Origin: Prochlorococcus sp. AG-424-E20
GTDB lineage: Bacteria > Cyanobacteriota > Cyanobacteriia > PCC-6307 > Cyanobiaceae
Length of the DNA: 44,858 nucleotides
Assembly: GCA_003213355.1 (NCBI GenBank)
Contig: QCND01000004.1
Location: 1-44,858 of the forward strand
Reading direction: 5' to 3'
The notes under the pieces were generated by a model. That model saw nothing but the letters and a program-made list of their open reading frames with translations, was not told the DNA's origin and did no database searches. The position numbers and the translations under genes were made by a program. Shown in pieces: positions 29,718-39,556 of this stretch (its first letter is position 1; the number at the start of each line of letters is the position of its first letter).

Positions 29718-30920
29718 ATGGGAAAGGCTAAAAAAGTTGTTTTGGCTTATTCAGGAGGAGTTGATACTAGCGTTTGTATTCCTTACCTGAAGAAGGAGTA
29801 TGGAGTCGAGCATGTCATTGCTTTTGCAGCAGATCTTGGTCAAGGTGATGAGCTTGATCAAATCAAAAAAAAGGCTATTTCAGCAGGAGCCTCAGAATCA
29901 CTTATTGGCAATTTGGTAAAGCCTTTTGTAGAAGATTTTGCTTTTCCAGCAATTAGATCGAATGCTTTATATCAAGGTAAATATCCTCTTTCAACGGCAT
30001 TAGCTAGACCATTAATTGCCAAAAATCTTGTTGAAATTGCAAGGAAACTAAATGCTGATGGAGTCGCTCACGGATGTACGGGCAAAGGGAACGATCAAGT
30101 TCGTTTTGATGTGACAATTGGAGCTTTAGCTCCTGATTTGAAATTGCTTACTCCAGCACGGGAATGGGGTATGAGCCGCGAAGAAACAATTGCCTATGGA
30201 GAAAGATATGGAATAGTTCCTCCTGTAAGTAAAAAAAATCCTTACTCGATTGATTTGAATCTTTTGGGGAGAAGTATTGAAGCCGGTCCTCTTGAAGATC
30301 CATTTGAGATGCCATCAGAAGAAGTTTTTGGCATCACTTCCTCTATTGCTGATTCACCAAACGAGCCGGAGATTGTAGATATTTTGTTTGAAAATGGTGA
30401 TCCAGTTGCAATGAATGGAGAAGCAATGGAGCCAGTATCCCTCATCAAAAAAGCTAATAGCCTTGCAGGAAAGCATGGTTTTGGACGTTTGGATATTATT
30501 GAAGACAGAGTAGTAGGAATTAAAAGTCGAGAAATTTATGAAACTCCAGGATTGCTTTTATTAATTAAAGCTCATCAGGAAATAGAGAGTTTAACTTTAC
30601 CAGCTGACTTATTAGATACTAAATCTAGGCTGGAACGACAATGGGCAGACTTGGTTTACAAAGGTTTTTGGTTTAGTCCTTTAAAAGAAGCTTTGGATGG
30701 ATTTATTAATCATTCCCAAAAACAAGTGAATGGAACAGTCAGAGTTAGGCTTTTTAAGGGTAATGTCGATGTCATTGGTCGCAAGTCAAGAGAAAATAGT
30801 TTGTATATTTCAGATATGTCTACTTATGGAAGTGAGGATAAGTTCAATCACAAATCCGCTGAAGGATTTATATATGTATGGGGATTGCCTAGTCGAATTT
30901 GGTCTTGGGTAAACAAGTAA
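29718..30920 (+). CDS. argG: Argininosuccinate synthase
   Basis: [46 protein letters not shown] at 29718 has AGGAGA 7 nt upstream, so I prefer it to the tracked TTG at 29691. Confidence 0.96.
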   Translation: MGKAKKVVLAYSGGVDTSVCIPYLKKEYGVEHVIAFAADLGQGDELDQIKKKAISAGASESLIGNLVKPFVEDFAFPAIRSNALYQGKYPLSTALARPLIAKNLVEIARKLNADGVAHGCTGKGNDQVRFDVTIGALAPDLKLLTPAREWGMSREETIAYGERYGIVPPVSKKNPYSIDLNLLGRSIEAGPLEDPFEMPSEEVFGITSSIADSPNEPEIVDILFENGDPVAMNGEAMEPVSLIKKANSLAGKHGFGRLDIIEDRVVGIKSREIYETPGLLLLIKAHQEIESLTLPADLLDTKSRLERQWADLVYKGFWFSPLKEALDGFINHSQKQVNGTVRVRLFKGNVDVIGRKSRENSLYISDMSTYGSEDKFNHKSAEGFIYVWGLPSRIWSWVNK

Positions 30921-30952
30921 TAAAGAATTTTTATTTTATTTGGCTTTTACTT

Positions 30953-31369
30953 TTATTCTTTAGATTCTTCTTGCTTCTCGTCTTTGGCAGGTGATTGAGT
31001 TGTTTCTTCAGTAGGTTTTACTTCTTCCTTTTCTGATTCGTCTTCTTTAGAAGTAGGTTTTGGAGTTGGCAAAGGACCATCTTGTTTAACTGTGATGTAA
31101 CGAATAACGTCCTCACTTAACCTCATTGCTCTCTCTAAAATTGCAACTTGTTGTCCGTTGCCTTTGTGACTTAATTGCACATATATTCCCTCTTTATGTT
31201 TTGCAATGGGATAGGCAAGTCTTCTTTTGCCTCTCATTTGACTGTCTAATACTTCAGTTTCGGACTTCTCAAGAATCTCACTATATTTTTTTAAATGGCT
31301 ATCAACTTCTTCTTCCGGTATATCCGGACGAAGAATGTACATGGTTTCGTAATAAGGTTGTTCAGACAT
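30953..31369 (-). CDS. rpsF: Ribosomal protein bS6
   Basis: [22 protein letters not shown]...[20 protein letters not shown]; 138 aa with a Lys/Glu-rich C-terminal tail. Confidence 0.95.
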   Translation of the reverse strand: MSEQPYYETMYILRPDIPEEEVDSHLKKYSEILEKSETEVLDSQMRGKRRLAYPIAKHKEGIYVQLSHKGNGQQVAILERAMRLSEDVIRYITVKQDGPLPTPKPTSKEDESEKEEVKPTEETTQSPAKDEKQEESKE

Positions 31370-31445
31370 GAATTAGGTTTCCGACTAGGACTGAAGGGCT
31401 CATTAAGAGCGGCGGAATATTAATCTTATACTGAAGTGGTAACTT

Positions 31446-31910
31446 TCACAATTGCATTTTTGCTGCTTGGCTTATACCGGCCAGATTAGGCTCTTTTCCT
31501 TGTGTGCAAGACCAAACAGAATAAACAATCATTAAGAAAAGACCTATTAATATAGAGCTCGACAGGGTTCTAATAATTAATGAGTTTGAAAAAGGACTAA
31601 AAATAATTTCAAAAATAAAGCTAACTATGATTATCCCAATATTGATTAACAAGGATTGAAGTGCATTAAAACGTAAAAAATATGAAACTTTACTATTTCT
31701 TACGAGTCCAAAAAAGATCGCTAGAAATAACAATAAACTTCCAAATGGTATTGATCTTTCAATTAAAATTATAGGAATTGCAGGTATTTGAATGATTTGA
31801 ATAAAAGGATATTTTATATATAAATGATTGCCAAAAATAAGAGAATCAGACCATGGAATCATATAGAGAACAACTCCTAATATTCTCGCTCCTAGTGATG
31901 GCATAACCAT
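31446..31910 (-). CDS. Tic20-family-like membrane protein
   Basis: 154 aa; LGARILGVVLYMIPWSDSLIFG and FFGLVRNSKVSYFLRFNALQSLLINI match cyanobacterial Tic20-like proteins. Confidence 0.8.
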   Translation of the reverse strand: MVMPSLGARILGVVLYMIPWSDSLIFGNHLYIKYPFIQIIQIPAIPIILIERSIPFGSLLLFLAIFFGLVRNSKVSYFLRFNALQSLLINIGIIIVSFIFEIIFSPFSNSLIIRTLSSSILIGLFLMIVYSVWSCTQGKEPNLAGISQAAKMQL

Positions 31911-31926
31911 TTATATTTCTTTTAGA

Positions 31927-32874
31927 TTAAACCATTAAATGTTTTTCTGCAGATGATTTCATTATTTCATTGGGCACGTCATGAAAACCACTCCAAAGTC
32001 TTATTGAAAAAGCTCCTTGTTCGACAAGCATATCCAAGCCGTCGATGGTAAAACAATTTTTTTGGTGTCCAATTTCTAACCATTTTGTTGGTTTTGGAGT
32101 ATAAATCAAATCGTATAAAATAGTTTTATTAGATAGACATGCCCATATTTCATGACCAAGAGGAACATTTTCTTGTTTAGTATTAATGTTATTCATTCCT
32201 ATTGGAGTTGTATTGATAATTAAATCCGCTTCTTCTATGTAAGGTGAAACATTTAATTTTTTATAATTAATACTTTCAATTGATATACCTCTTCTTGATA
32301 ATAAATTAATCGTGCTTTTTACAAAAATATTTAATGTACTTTCGTTTCTACCAATTATTGTAAGTTTTTTAATATCTAAACTGCTTAACCCCATTACTAC
32401 TGCTCTAGCGCTGCCTCCACAACCTATTACAACCACATTTTTATTCTTTAAATTATGATCTTTTAATGGTGTCAAGAATCCCTGAACATCAGTATTAGCA
32501 CCTATCCATTGATTATTTTTTTCAGGTATAAGTGTGTTAACTGCTTGGATTTCATTTGCAATTTCAGTTAATTTATTGCAAGCCTTTAATACGCTTTGCT
32601 TATGGGGAATAGTTATATTTAAGCCTTTGAAATTTAAAAACCTTAATGCTTTTGTTACTCTCTCTAAATCTTTACTGTCGCAAGGCATTGCAACATAACA
32701 CCAGTCAAGTCCCATTTCTTTATATGCGGCATTGTGCATAATTGGGGAAAGTGAATGATTTACTGGTTGTCCAAGAAGTCCTACCAGATTAGTTTTTCCA
32801 GTGATAGTACTCATTTTTAATGATGTTGATTCAAATTTGCTAAGAGACTGTTCGGGAACCACGCCTCGCCTCAA
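31927..32874 (-). CDS. aroE: Shikimate dehydrogenase
   Basis: LLGQPVNHSLSPIMHNAAYKEMGLDW, NITIPHKQSV, ANTDVQGF, GCGGSARAVV. The internal Met at 32814 (MSTITGKTNLVGLLG) is a plausible true start. Confidence 0.95.
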   Translation of the reverse strand: MRRGVVPEQSLSKFESTSLKMSTITGKTNLVGLLGQPVNHSLSPIMHNAAYKEMGLDWCYVAMPCDSKDLERVTKALRFLNFKGLNITIPHKQSVLKACNKLTEIANEIQAVNTLIPEKNNQWIGANTDVQGFLTPLKDHNLKNKNVVVIGCGGSARAVVMGLSSLDIKKLTIIGRNESTLNIFVKSTINLLSRRGISIESINYKKLNVSPYIEEADLIINTTPIGMNNINTKQENVPLGHEIWACLSNKTILYDLIYTPKPTKWLEIGHQKNCFTIDGLDMLVEQGAFSIRLWSGFHDVPNEIMKSSAEKHLMV

Positions 32875-32929
32875 ATAGGATTAACTGAGGAGGATGTGTC
32901 TTAAAGAATAAATTAGGAGCTAATCACCC

Positions 32930-34822
32930 ATGGGGAAGGTTGTCGGAATCGATCTAGGAACTACAAATAGTTGTGTTGCAGTTATGGAGGGTGGTAAGCC
33001 TACAGTAATAGCAAATGCTGAAGGATTTAGAACAACTCCATCTGTCGTTGCTTATACAAAAAATCAAGATCAATTAGTTGGTCAAATTGCTAAGCGCCAA
33101 GCGGTGATGAATCCAGAAAATACTTTTTATTCTTCAAAGAGGTTTGTTGGTCGTAGAGTTGATGAAGTAAATGAGGAATCCAAGGAAGTTAGTTATGGAG
33201 TTGAAAAAGCAGGGTCCAACGTCAAAATAAAGTGCCCAATACTTGACAAGCAGTTTTCTCCTGAAGAAGTTAGTGCTCAAGTTTTAAGAAAACTTTCTGA
33301 TGATGCAGGCAAATATTTAGGTGAAACAGTTACTCAAGCAGTTATTACTGTCCCTGCTTACTTCAATGATTCACAAAGACAAGCAACTAAAGATGCTGGA
33401 AAGATTGCAGGCTTAGAAGTTCTTAGAATTATTAATGAGCCAACTGCTGCTGCTTTAGCATATGGTTTAGATAAAAAGAGTAATGAAAGAATTTTAGTTT
33501 TCGATCTGGGTGGAGGCACCTTTGATGTCTCTGTTTTAGAAGTAGGAGATGGAGTTTTCGAAGTTCTCTCTACTTCTGGAGATACTCATTTGGGTGGTGA
33601 TGACTTCGATAGAGTAATTGTTGATCATTTGGCTTCCACTTTCAAAGGTAATGAAGGCATTGATTTACGCCAAGATAAGCAAGCACTTCAACGTTTAACT
33701 GAAGCAGCTGAAAAAGCAAAAATAGAATTATCAAACGCTACTCAAAGCGAAATAAATCTTCCATTTATAACTGCTACGCCTGAAGGGCCCAAGCATCTTG
33801 ATTTGACTCTCACAAGAGGAAAATTTGAGGAATTGGCATCAAACCTTATTGATCGCTGTAGGGTCCCCGTAGAGCAAGCCTTGAAAGACGCAAAATTATC
33901 TACTGGTGAAATAGATGAAATTGTCATGGTTGGAGGCTCTACCCGAATGCCAGCTGTTAAAGAGTTAGTAAAAAGAGTAACTACTAAGGATCCAAATCAA
34001 ACAGTTAATCCAGATGAAGTAGTAGCGGTTGGAGCAGCTATTCAAGGTGGAGTTCTGGCCGGAGAAGTTAAAGATATTTTGCTACTTGATGTAACTCCAT
34101 TGTCACTTGGGGTTGAAACTTTGGGTGGGGTGATGACAAAAATGATTTCAAGAAATACTACTGTTCCCACTAAAAAAGCTGAAACTTATTCAACTGCAGT
34201 TGATGGTCAAACCAATGTAGAAATTCACGTCTTACAAGGGGAACGTGAGATGGCTTCTGATAATAAAAGTCTAGGAACCTTTCGTTTAGATGGAATTCCT
34301 CCTGCTCCTCGGGGTGTACCGCAAATTGAAGTAACTTTTGATATTGATGCTAATGGAATTCTTAGTGTTAATGCAAAAGATAAAGGAAGTGGTAAAGAGC
34401 AAAGTATTTCTATTACGGGAGCCTCCACTTTGTCGGATAACGAAGTTGATAAAATGGTTAAAGACGCAGAAATGAATGCTTCTGCTGATAAAGAAAAGCG
34501 AGAAAAAATCGATATTAAAAATCAAGCTGAAACACTTGTTTATCAGGCTGAAAAACAAATCAGTGAGCTTGGCGATAAAGTTGATGAAGCAGCAAAAGCG
34601 AAAGTTGAAGAGAAACGCGTAAAGTTAAAAGAAGCAACCGAAAAAGATGATTATGAAAGCATGAAGACGCTAGTTGAGGAGCTACAACAAGAATTGTATT
34701 CTTTAGGAGCTTCTGTATATCAACAAGCAAATGACGCTTCTCAAGCTGCTGCAGATTCTAATAATGACAGTAAAGTGGATGGAGATGATGTTATTGATGC
34801 TGACTTTACAGAAACAAAATAA
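32930..34822 (+). CDS. dnaK: Molecular chaperone DnaK (Hsp70)
   Basis: 630 aa; [35 protein letters not shown]-terminal [12 protein letters not shown]. Confidence 0.98.
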   Translation: MGKVVGIDLGTTNSCVAVMEGGKPTVIANAEGFRTTPSVVAYTKNQDQLVGQIAKRQAVMNPENTFYSSKRFVGRRVDEVNEESKEVSYGVEKAGSNVKIKCPILDKQFSPEEVSAQVLRKLSDDAGKYLGETVTQAVITVPAYFNDSQRQATKDAGKIAGLEVLRIINEPTAAALAYGLDKKSNERILVFDLGGGTFDVSVLEVGDGVFEVLSTSGDTHLGGDDFDRVIVDHLASTFKGNEGIDLRQDKQALQRLTEAAEKAKIELSNATQSEINLPFITATPEGPKHLDLTLTRGKFEELASNLIDRCRVPVEQALKDAKLSTGEIDEIVMVGGSTRMPAVKELVKRVTTKDPNQTVNPDEVVAVGAAIQGGVLAGEVKDILLLDVTPLSLGVETLGGVMTKMISRNTTVPTKKAETYSTAVDGQTNVEIHVLQGEREMASDNKSLGTFRLDGIPPAPRGVPQIEVTFDIDANGILSVNAKDKGSGKEQSISITGASTLSDNEVDKMVKDAEMNASADKEKREKIDIKNQAETLVYQAEKQISELGDKVDEAAKAKVEEKRVKLKEATEKDDYESMKTLVEELQQELYSLGASVYQQANDASQAAADSNNDSKVDGDDVIDADFTETK

Positions 34823-34838
34823 ATAGATTAATTAATAT

Positions 34839-35951
34839 TTATTGACTCTCAATTTGAAGTCCAATCCATTCGGCACAAGCAGGAGCTAATAAAACACCAT
34901 TCCTGTAGTGACCTGTATTAATTAATAGACCGGGTTCTAATTGTTTTAATAAGGGAGCAGGTTCATTAATTGGTCTAGCTCTTATTCCGCTCCACTCATG
35001 GCTGATTTTTGCATTGGTCATCCATTTTGGAGCATTATTTCTCAGGTTTAACATTTTTTGTTTATCTAATTGGCTTGGTTTAGTTCCTCTTTCGACAGTT
35101 GCTCCTATAAGTATGCGATTGGGATTATGGTGTATAAAGTTTATAGACTGATAATTTAATATTGCAGGCCATTTTTTCCAATTTGAAATTTCTTTTTTTA
35201 ATTCTAATTCAATAACTTGTCCTAATATTGGTTCTAAAAGTATTTCATGACCTAAGGGTTTTAATAAATTTTGAGTATTTAATGCAGAGCAAATGACAAT
35301 GTAATCTTGATTAATAGATTGATTATTTTCAAGATTGATAGTCCAGCTTTTATCGTTTAAATTATTATTTTTATTTATTCTAATAACACTTTTATCGATT
35401 TTATTTATCTTGATTTGATCAAGACTTCGCATTAATGACTTGATTAATTTTATCGGAGTTAATCGACCATCTTCATGAGATATTAATCCTCCTATTAATG
35501 TTGTCTCAAATATAGAATTCCAGAAATCTAAAGAATTTTTATCTAAAAGTTCAATTCCATATTTTTTTTTATTATGACTTAATTCAATCATTGATTGATA
35601 CTCTTTCTCTGAACTTGCTAATTTAATTAATGGTTTTTCAAGAATAAAATCTGTCTCATAATGCTTTATTTGAGTAAGCCATTCTTTCCATAATTTCATG
35701 CTTCTATTTCTTAGTAAAAAAGCTCTTCCTTTTGATCTTTTGTAGATATTCCCCATGAGAACACCCAAACTAGCTTGTGTTCCATTTTTTGGATTTAAAC
35801 TATTTATTTCTGAATTTAAATTTGGGTCGATTAAATTTACTTGATAACCTTTTTTCCCTAAGTGAAAGGCAGTTGTAATTCCTGCTATCCCACCGCCAAC
35901 AATTGAGATTTCGGTGTGTTTTTTTTTTGTTTTTTGGCTATTCATTTGCAC
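34839..35951 (-). CDS. FAD-dependent oxidoreductase (DAO/glycine-oxidase-like)
   Basis: 370 aa; ISIVGGGIAGITTAFHLGKKGYQVNLID Rossmann; GIRARPINEPAPLL...GLLINTGHYRNGVLLAP. Confidence 0.88.
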   Translation of the reverse strand: MQMNSQKTKKKHTEISIVGGGIAGITTAFHLGKKGYQVNLIDPNLNSEINSLNPKNGTQASLGVLMGNIYKRSKGRAFLLRNRSMKLWKEWLTQIKHYETDFILEKPLIKLASSEKEYQSMIELSHNKKKYGIELLDKNSLDFWNSIFETTLIGGLISHEDGRLTPIKLIKSLMRSLDQIKINKIDKSVIRINKNNNLNDKSWTINLENNQSINQDYIVICSALNTQNLLKPLGHEILLEPILGQVIELELKKEISNWKKWPAILNYQSINFIHHNPNRILIGATVERGTKPSQLDKQKMLNLRNNAPKWMTNAKISHEWSGIRARPINEPAPLLKQLEPGLLINTGHYRNGVLLAPACAEWIGLQIESQ

Positions 35952-36025
35952 AGATACTATGAAATTTGCTTGTTAATTTTCAATGTGTGGTCTAAAAAAG
36001 AGAATAGTTTAAGGATATAGCTATA

Positions 36026-36880
36026 GTGAGCATCAAAACAGTTATTTTGCAGTTCATTTGTCCTGATAAGCTAGGACTTGTAAGTGATTTGGCAAGTTGG
36101 GTAGCAAGTAAAAATGGCAATATTAGACATGCTGATCACCATACAGATGTAGATGCAAAACTGTTTCTAAGTCGCATTGAATGGGATTTAGATGGATTTT
36201 TGCTTGATAAAGACGAAATTACCTCTGAGGTAAATTTACTTGAGCGAAGACTGAATGGAAAAGCGGTGTTGAGCTTTTCTGATGATTTTCCTAATGTCGC
36301 AATTTTTGTTAGTAAGCAGAGCCATTGTTTAGTTGATCTTTTATGGAGAGTTAAGGCAGGCGAATTATGTATGAATGTACCTTTAGTTATCTCAAATCAT
36401 TCAGATTTAGAGGAAATTTGCTCAAGTTTTTCTATTCCTTTTAAGCTTATAGAAGTAGATAACAATAATAAAGCAGATTCCGAAAGTAAAATTTTAGATT
36501 TACTAAATGAGTACAACATTGATTTAGGCGTTTTGGCTAAATATATGCAAATTTTAAGTAGTTCATTTTTAGAGAAGTTTCCCGATCTCATTAATATTCA
36601 TCATTCTTTCCTTCCTGCTTTTAAAGGGGCTCAACCATATCATCAAGCTTGGGATAGAGGAGTAAAATTAATTGGTGCAACAGCCCATTATGTCACTAAG
36701 GATCTTGATGCTGGTCCCATAATTGAACAGACTATATCTAACGTGAGTCATCGTGATGAAGTATCAGACCTAATAAGAAAGGGTAGAGATTTGGAACGAG
36801 TCGCTTTAGCAAGAGCTTTAAGATTGCATTTAAAAAGACAAGTTATTGTTTATAGAGGTAGAACGGCTGTATTTACATGA
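36026..36880 (+). CDS. purU: Formyltetrahydrofolate deformylase
   Basis: 284 aa; N-terminal ACT-like (LQFICPDKLGLVSDLASWV), C-terminal formyltransferase NIHHSFLPAFKGAQPYHQAWDRGVKLIGATAHYVTKDLDAGPIIEQ. GTG start. Confidence 0.95.
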   Translation: MSIKTVILQFICPDKLGLVSDLASWVASKNGNIRHADHHTDVDAKLFLSRIEWDLDGFLLDKDEITSEVNLLERRLNGKAVLSFSDDFPNVAIFVSKQSHCLVDLLWRVKAGELCMNVPLVISNHSDLEEICSSFSIPFKLIEVDNNNKADSESKILDLLNEYNIDLGVLAKYMQILSSSFLEKFPDLINIHHSFLPAFKGAQPYHQAWDRGVKLIGATAHYVTKDLDAGPIIEQTISNVSHRDEVSDLIRKGRDLERVALARALRLHLKRQVIVYRGRTAVFT

Positions 36881-38196
36881 TTAGTAATGCTTATTTCCTA
36901 AATTTAAAAAATAATTTTTTAGACAATGTTGGCTGGACTTCTTTTCAGTTAGGTGTATTTTTTTTGCCGTCCAGTGTGTTAATTTCTTGTCTATTTTTGT
37001 TTGTAGCTCTTTTTGAAGGAGGTCTGCAAAGAAGAGATCTCTATTGGAGGGAATATTGGAATTATCCGCTAGTGTTTGTAACTTTTTTGATGATAATTGG
37101 TTCAATTCGCTCTCATACCGGCTGGCTAGCTTGGCTTGGTCTTTTTAATTGGTTGCCATTTTTCTTGTGTTTTTGGGGCTTGCAACCATATTTGCTAACT
37201 CCGGAAAGAAGAAAAAAATGTGCTTCTTGGCTTGTATTCGGAAGTCTTCCTGTTTTAATAACAGGCTTTGGTCAGTTATGGCTTGGATGGGAGGGGCCTT
37301 GGCAGATTTTTGATGGTTTAATAATTTGGTTTATTTCTCCTGGAGGAGAGCCGTTAGGCAGATTGTCTGGGTTGTTCGATTACGCGAATATTGCTGCCGC
37401 ATGGTTATCGGGCGTATGGCCATTCTGTTTGGCGTCCGTTTTCCATCCTTTTATTTTTGGAAGAAACCGTGCTATTCCATGTGCTCTTTTAATTGCTTTT
37501 GTTTCAGCAATGATTTTGACTAACTCTCGAAACGCATGGGGTGCAATTTTTTTAGCCTTACCATTAGTTTTTGGGTCAGCATCATGGAGTTGGTTAATTC
37601 CTTTAATGCTTATTTGCTTTCTTCCGGTGATTATTGCGGTTTTACCATTTTTTGATGTTGGGATTCAACAATTTGCACGAAGTATTGTTCCTGAATCTAT
37701 TTGGATGAGACTAAATGATATGCAATTTGTTGATACTAGACCTTTTGAAGCAACACGTATTGGCCAATGGAAAATAGCATTTACCTTAATTCTTGAAAAA
37801 CCATGGTTGGGTTGGGGAGCAGCAGCTTTTTCAATGATTTATCCTTTAAGGACAGGGTTATCGCATGGCCACTCTCATAATTTGCCTTTAGAATTAGCAA
37901 TTAGTCATGGCATAATAGTCTCTTGTTTAATTAATATATTTGTGTTTAGCTTATTATTAATCTCTTTCTTCAAGAGAATATTTAATAATATAAATTTTAC
38001 AAAAAATATAATAGTAGATCGAGCTTGGTGGACTTCTACTTTAATTCTTATTTGTTTTCATGCAACAGATATTCCTCTATTTGATAGCAGGATAAATATC
38101 TTAGGTTGGATATTATTAATAGGTCTTAGATGTATGATCTATAATTCTACGAGCTACAGTAATTCGTCAAAAAAATTTAATAAAGAATTATGTTAA
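36877..38196 (+). CDS. O-antigen ligase/Wzy-C-like polytopic membrane protein
   Basis: 439 aa, many TM segments; LSGLFDYANIAAAWLSG...LTNSRNAWG...PWLGWGAAAFSMIYP...HSHNLPLELAISHGI. ATGA overlap with purU. Confidence 0.83.
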   Translation: MISNAYFLNLKNNFLDNVGWTSFQLGVFFLPSSVLISCLFLFVALFEGGLQRRDLYWREYWNYPLVFVTFLMIIGSIRSHTGWLAWLGLFNWLPFFLCFWGLQPYLLTPERRKKCASWLVFGSLPVLITGFGQLWLGWEGPWQIFDGLIIWFISPGGEPLGRLSGLFDYANIAAAWLSGVWPFCLASVFHPFIFGRNRAIPCALLIAFVSAMILTNSRNAWGAIFLALPLVFGSASWSWLIPLMLICFLPVIIAVLPFFDVGIQQFARSIVPESIWMRLNDMQFVDTRPFEATRIGQWKIAFTLILEKPWLGWGAAAFSMIYPLRTGLSHGHSHNLPLELAISHGIIVSCLINIFVFSLLLISFFKRIFNNINFTKNIIVDRAWWTSTLILICFHATDIPLFDSRINILGWILLIGLRCMIYNSTSYSNSSKKFNKELC

Positions 38197-39546
38197 TTCT
38201 CCCTCTTCAATTGTAATTTGCCTTTCATAAATTGAGTGCTCATTAAATATTCTGGTAGTTAAAAAGCTTGCTATACATGTAATTAAGAGCGGCTTTAGTA
38301 TTAAAAGATTTTTAGTTAATGCGAAGGCTAAAAACATAGCTGTTAAAGGGGTTCTTGAGCATCCAGCGACGAATCCCCCCATTCCTGCGAAAATATAGGT
38401 TGTTGGAACATGGCCAGTTATTGTTTCTACTCCAATTCCACTTGCTAATCCTATCGCTCCGCCCAAGGTAAGCATTGGATAGAATAAACCACCTGGTGCG
38501 CCAGAAGCAGCTGCAAGGCCAGAGGCAAAGAATAAAACAAAAAATATACTTATTGCAAGTGTGAAGCTGCTATTTTCATTAACAATAATTTTTTGTAATC
38601 CTTCGATATTGTGAAAATTTTCCGGAATGATTGAATACATAGTACCAAGCAATAAACCCGATAAACTCATTCTTTCAATGGTTTTATTTTTAAACCATTT
38701 ATTTCCTAGAACTTGCATTTTTAAAACATATCGGCAATACATTTCTGCTAATAATCCTAATATAATTCCCAAAAATATTAGGTATAAAAAATCTATTGGA
38801 AAGAATTTGATTACTGGTGTGTATGCTCGCTCTAATTGAAAGCCTAAATTATTAACAAATCCACCCGCTTTTTGATCTAGTCCAATCGCTTGCAAAATAT
38901 CAGCGCAACTATCAGCCCAGAAAGTTGTTACTACTACTAGTAAGAGGACTACTGGTCTGGCTGAATTTAGCAGTTCTTCAATTGCATAGATAAAGCCTCC
39001 AAGAGGTGCACTGAAAATTGCTGCAATTCCAGCTCCTCCGCCTGCTGCAACTATGACTCTGCGAAACGAAATAGGGGCTTTTAGCCATTTTGCCATTTTC
39101 CAGGCAACAGATCCTCCCATTTGTACTGCTGGACCTTCTGGGCCTAGCGGAAATCCACTTCCAATAGCAATAATTCCAGCAAACAGTTTTACTATTCCAA
39201 CTCTTAATCCCATGGGGACTGGCTTATGGCGAAGGAAAGCAATGATGTGACTTACGCCCGCTCCTTTTGCTGCAGGGGCAAAATTTTGAATGAGCGACCC
39301 AGAAATCAAACCTCCCAATGCGCCTAGTATTGGTAAAACTATCCACCTAGGCATAGATTCAAGAAAATTTGATCGATAATCTTCTAATGCATGAATTCCA
39401 GTTTTAAATAATATTCCCGTTAATGCTGCTCCTAAACCTGTAAGTATGAGAGCAAGAATTACATTTAGCCATTTCCTCTCAAGAAGTCTTTTTATGCTTT
39501 GAGTTGATTTTTTTTGTATCGGATTTTGACTTTTACTTTTGATCAT
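38188..39546 (-). CDS. CLC-family chloride channel/antiporter
   Basis: 452 aa; GSGFPLGPEGPAVQMGG; FSAPLGGFIYAIEELLN; FAGMGGFVAGCSRTPLTAMFLAFALT. Confidence 0.93.
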   Translation of the reverse strand: MIKSKSQNPIQKKSTQSIKRLLERKWLNVILALILTGLGAALTGILFKTGIHALEDYRSNFLESMPRWIVLPILGALGGLISGSLIQNFAPAAKGAGVSHIIAFLRHKPVPMGLRVGIVKLFAGIIAIGSGFPLGPEGPAVQMGGSVAWKMAKWLKAPISFRRVIVAAGGGAGIAAIFSAPLGGFIYAIEELLNSARPVVLLLVVVTTFWADSCADILQAIGLDQKAGGFVNNLGFQLERAYTPVIKFFPIDFLYLIFLGIILGLLAEMYCRYVLKMQVLGNKWFKNKTIERMSLSGLLLGTMYSIIPENFHNIEGLQKIIVNENSSFTLAISIFFVLFFASGLAAASGAPGGLFYPMLTLGGAIGLASGIGVETITGHVPTTYIFAGMGGFVAGCSRTPLTAMFLAFALTKNLLILKPLLITCIASFLTTRIFNEHSIYERQITIEEGELT

Positions 39547-39556
39547 TTAACTAAAT

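Noticed and set aside
32815-32929. Possible CIRCE or heat-shock operator upstream of dnaK
   Set aside because: No TTAGCACTC-N9-GAGTGCTAA-like inverted repeat found in the aroE-dnaK gap.
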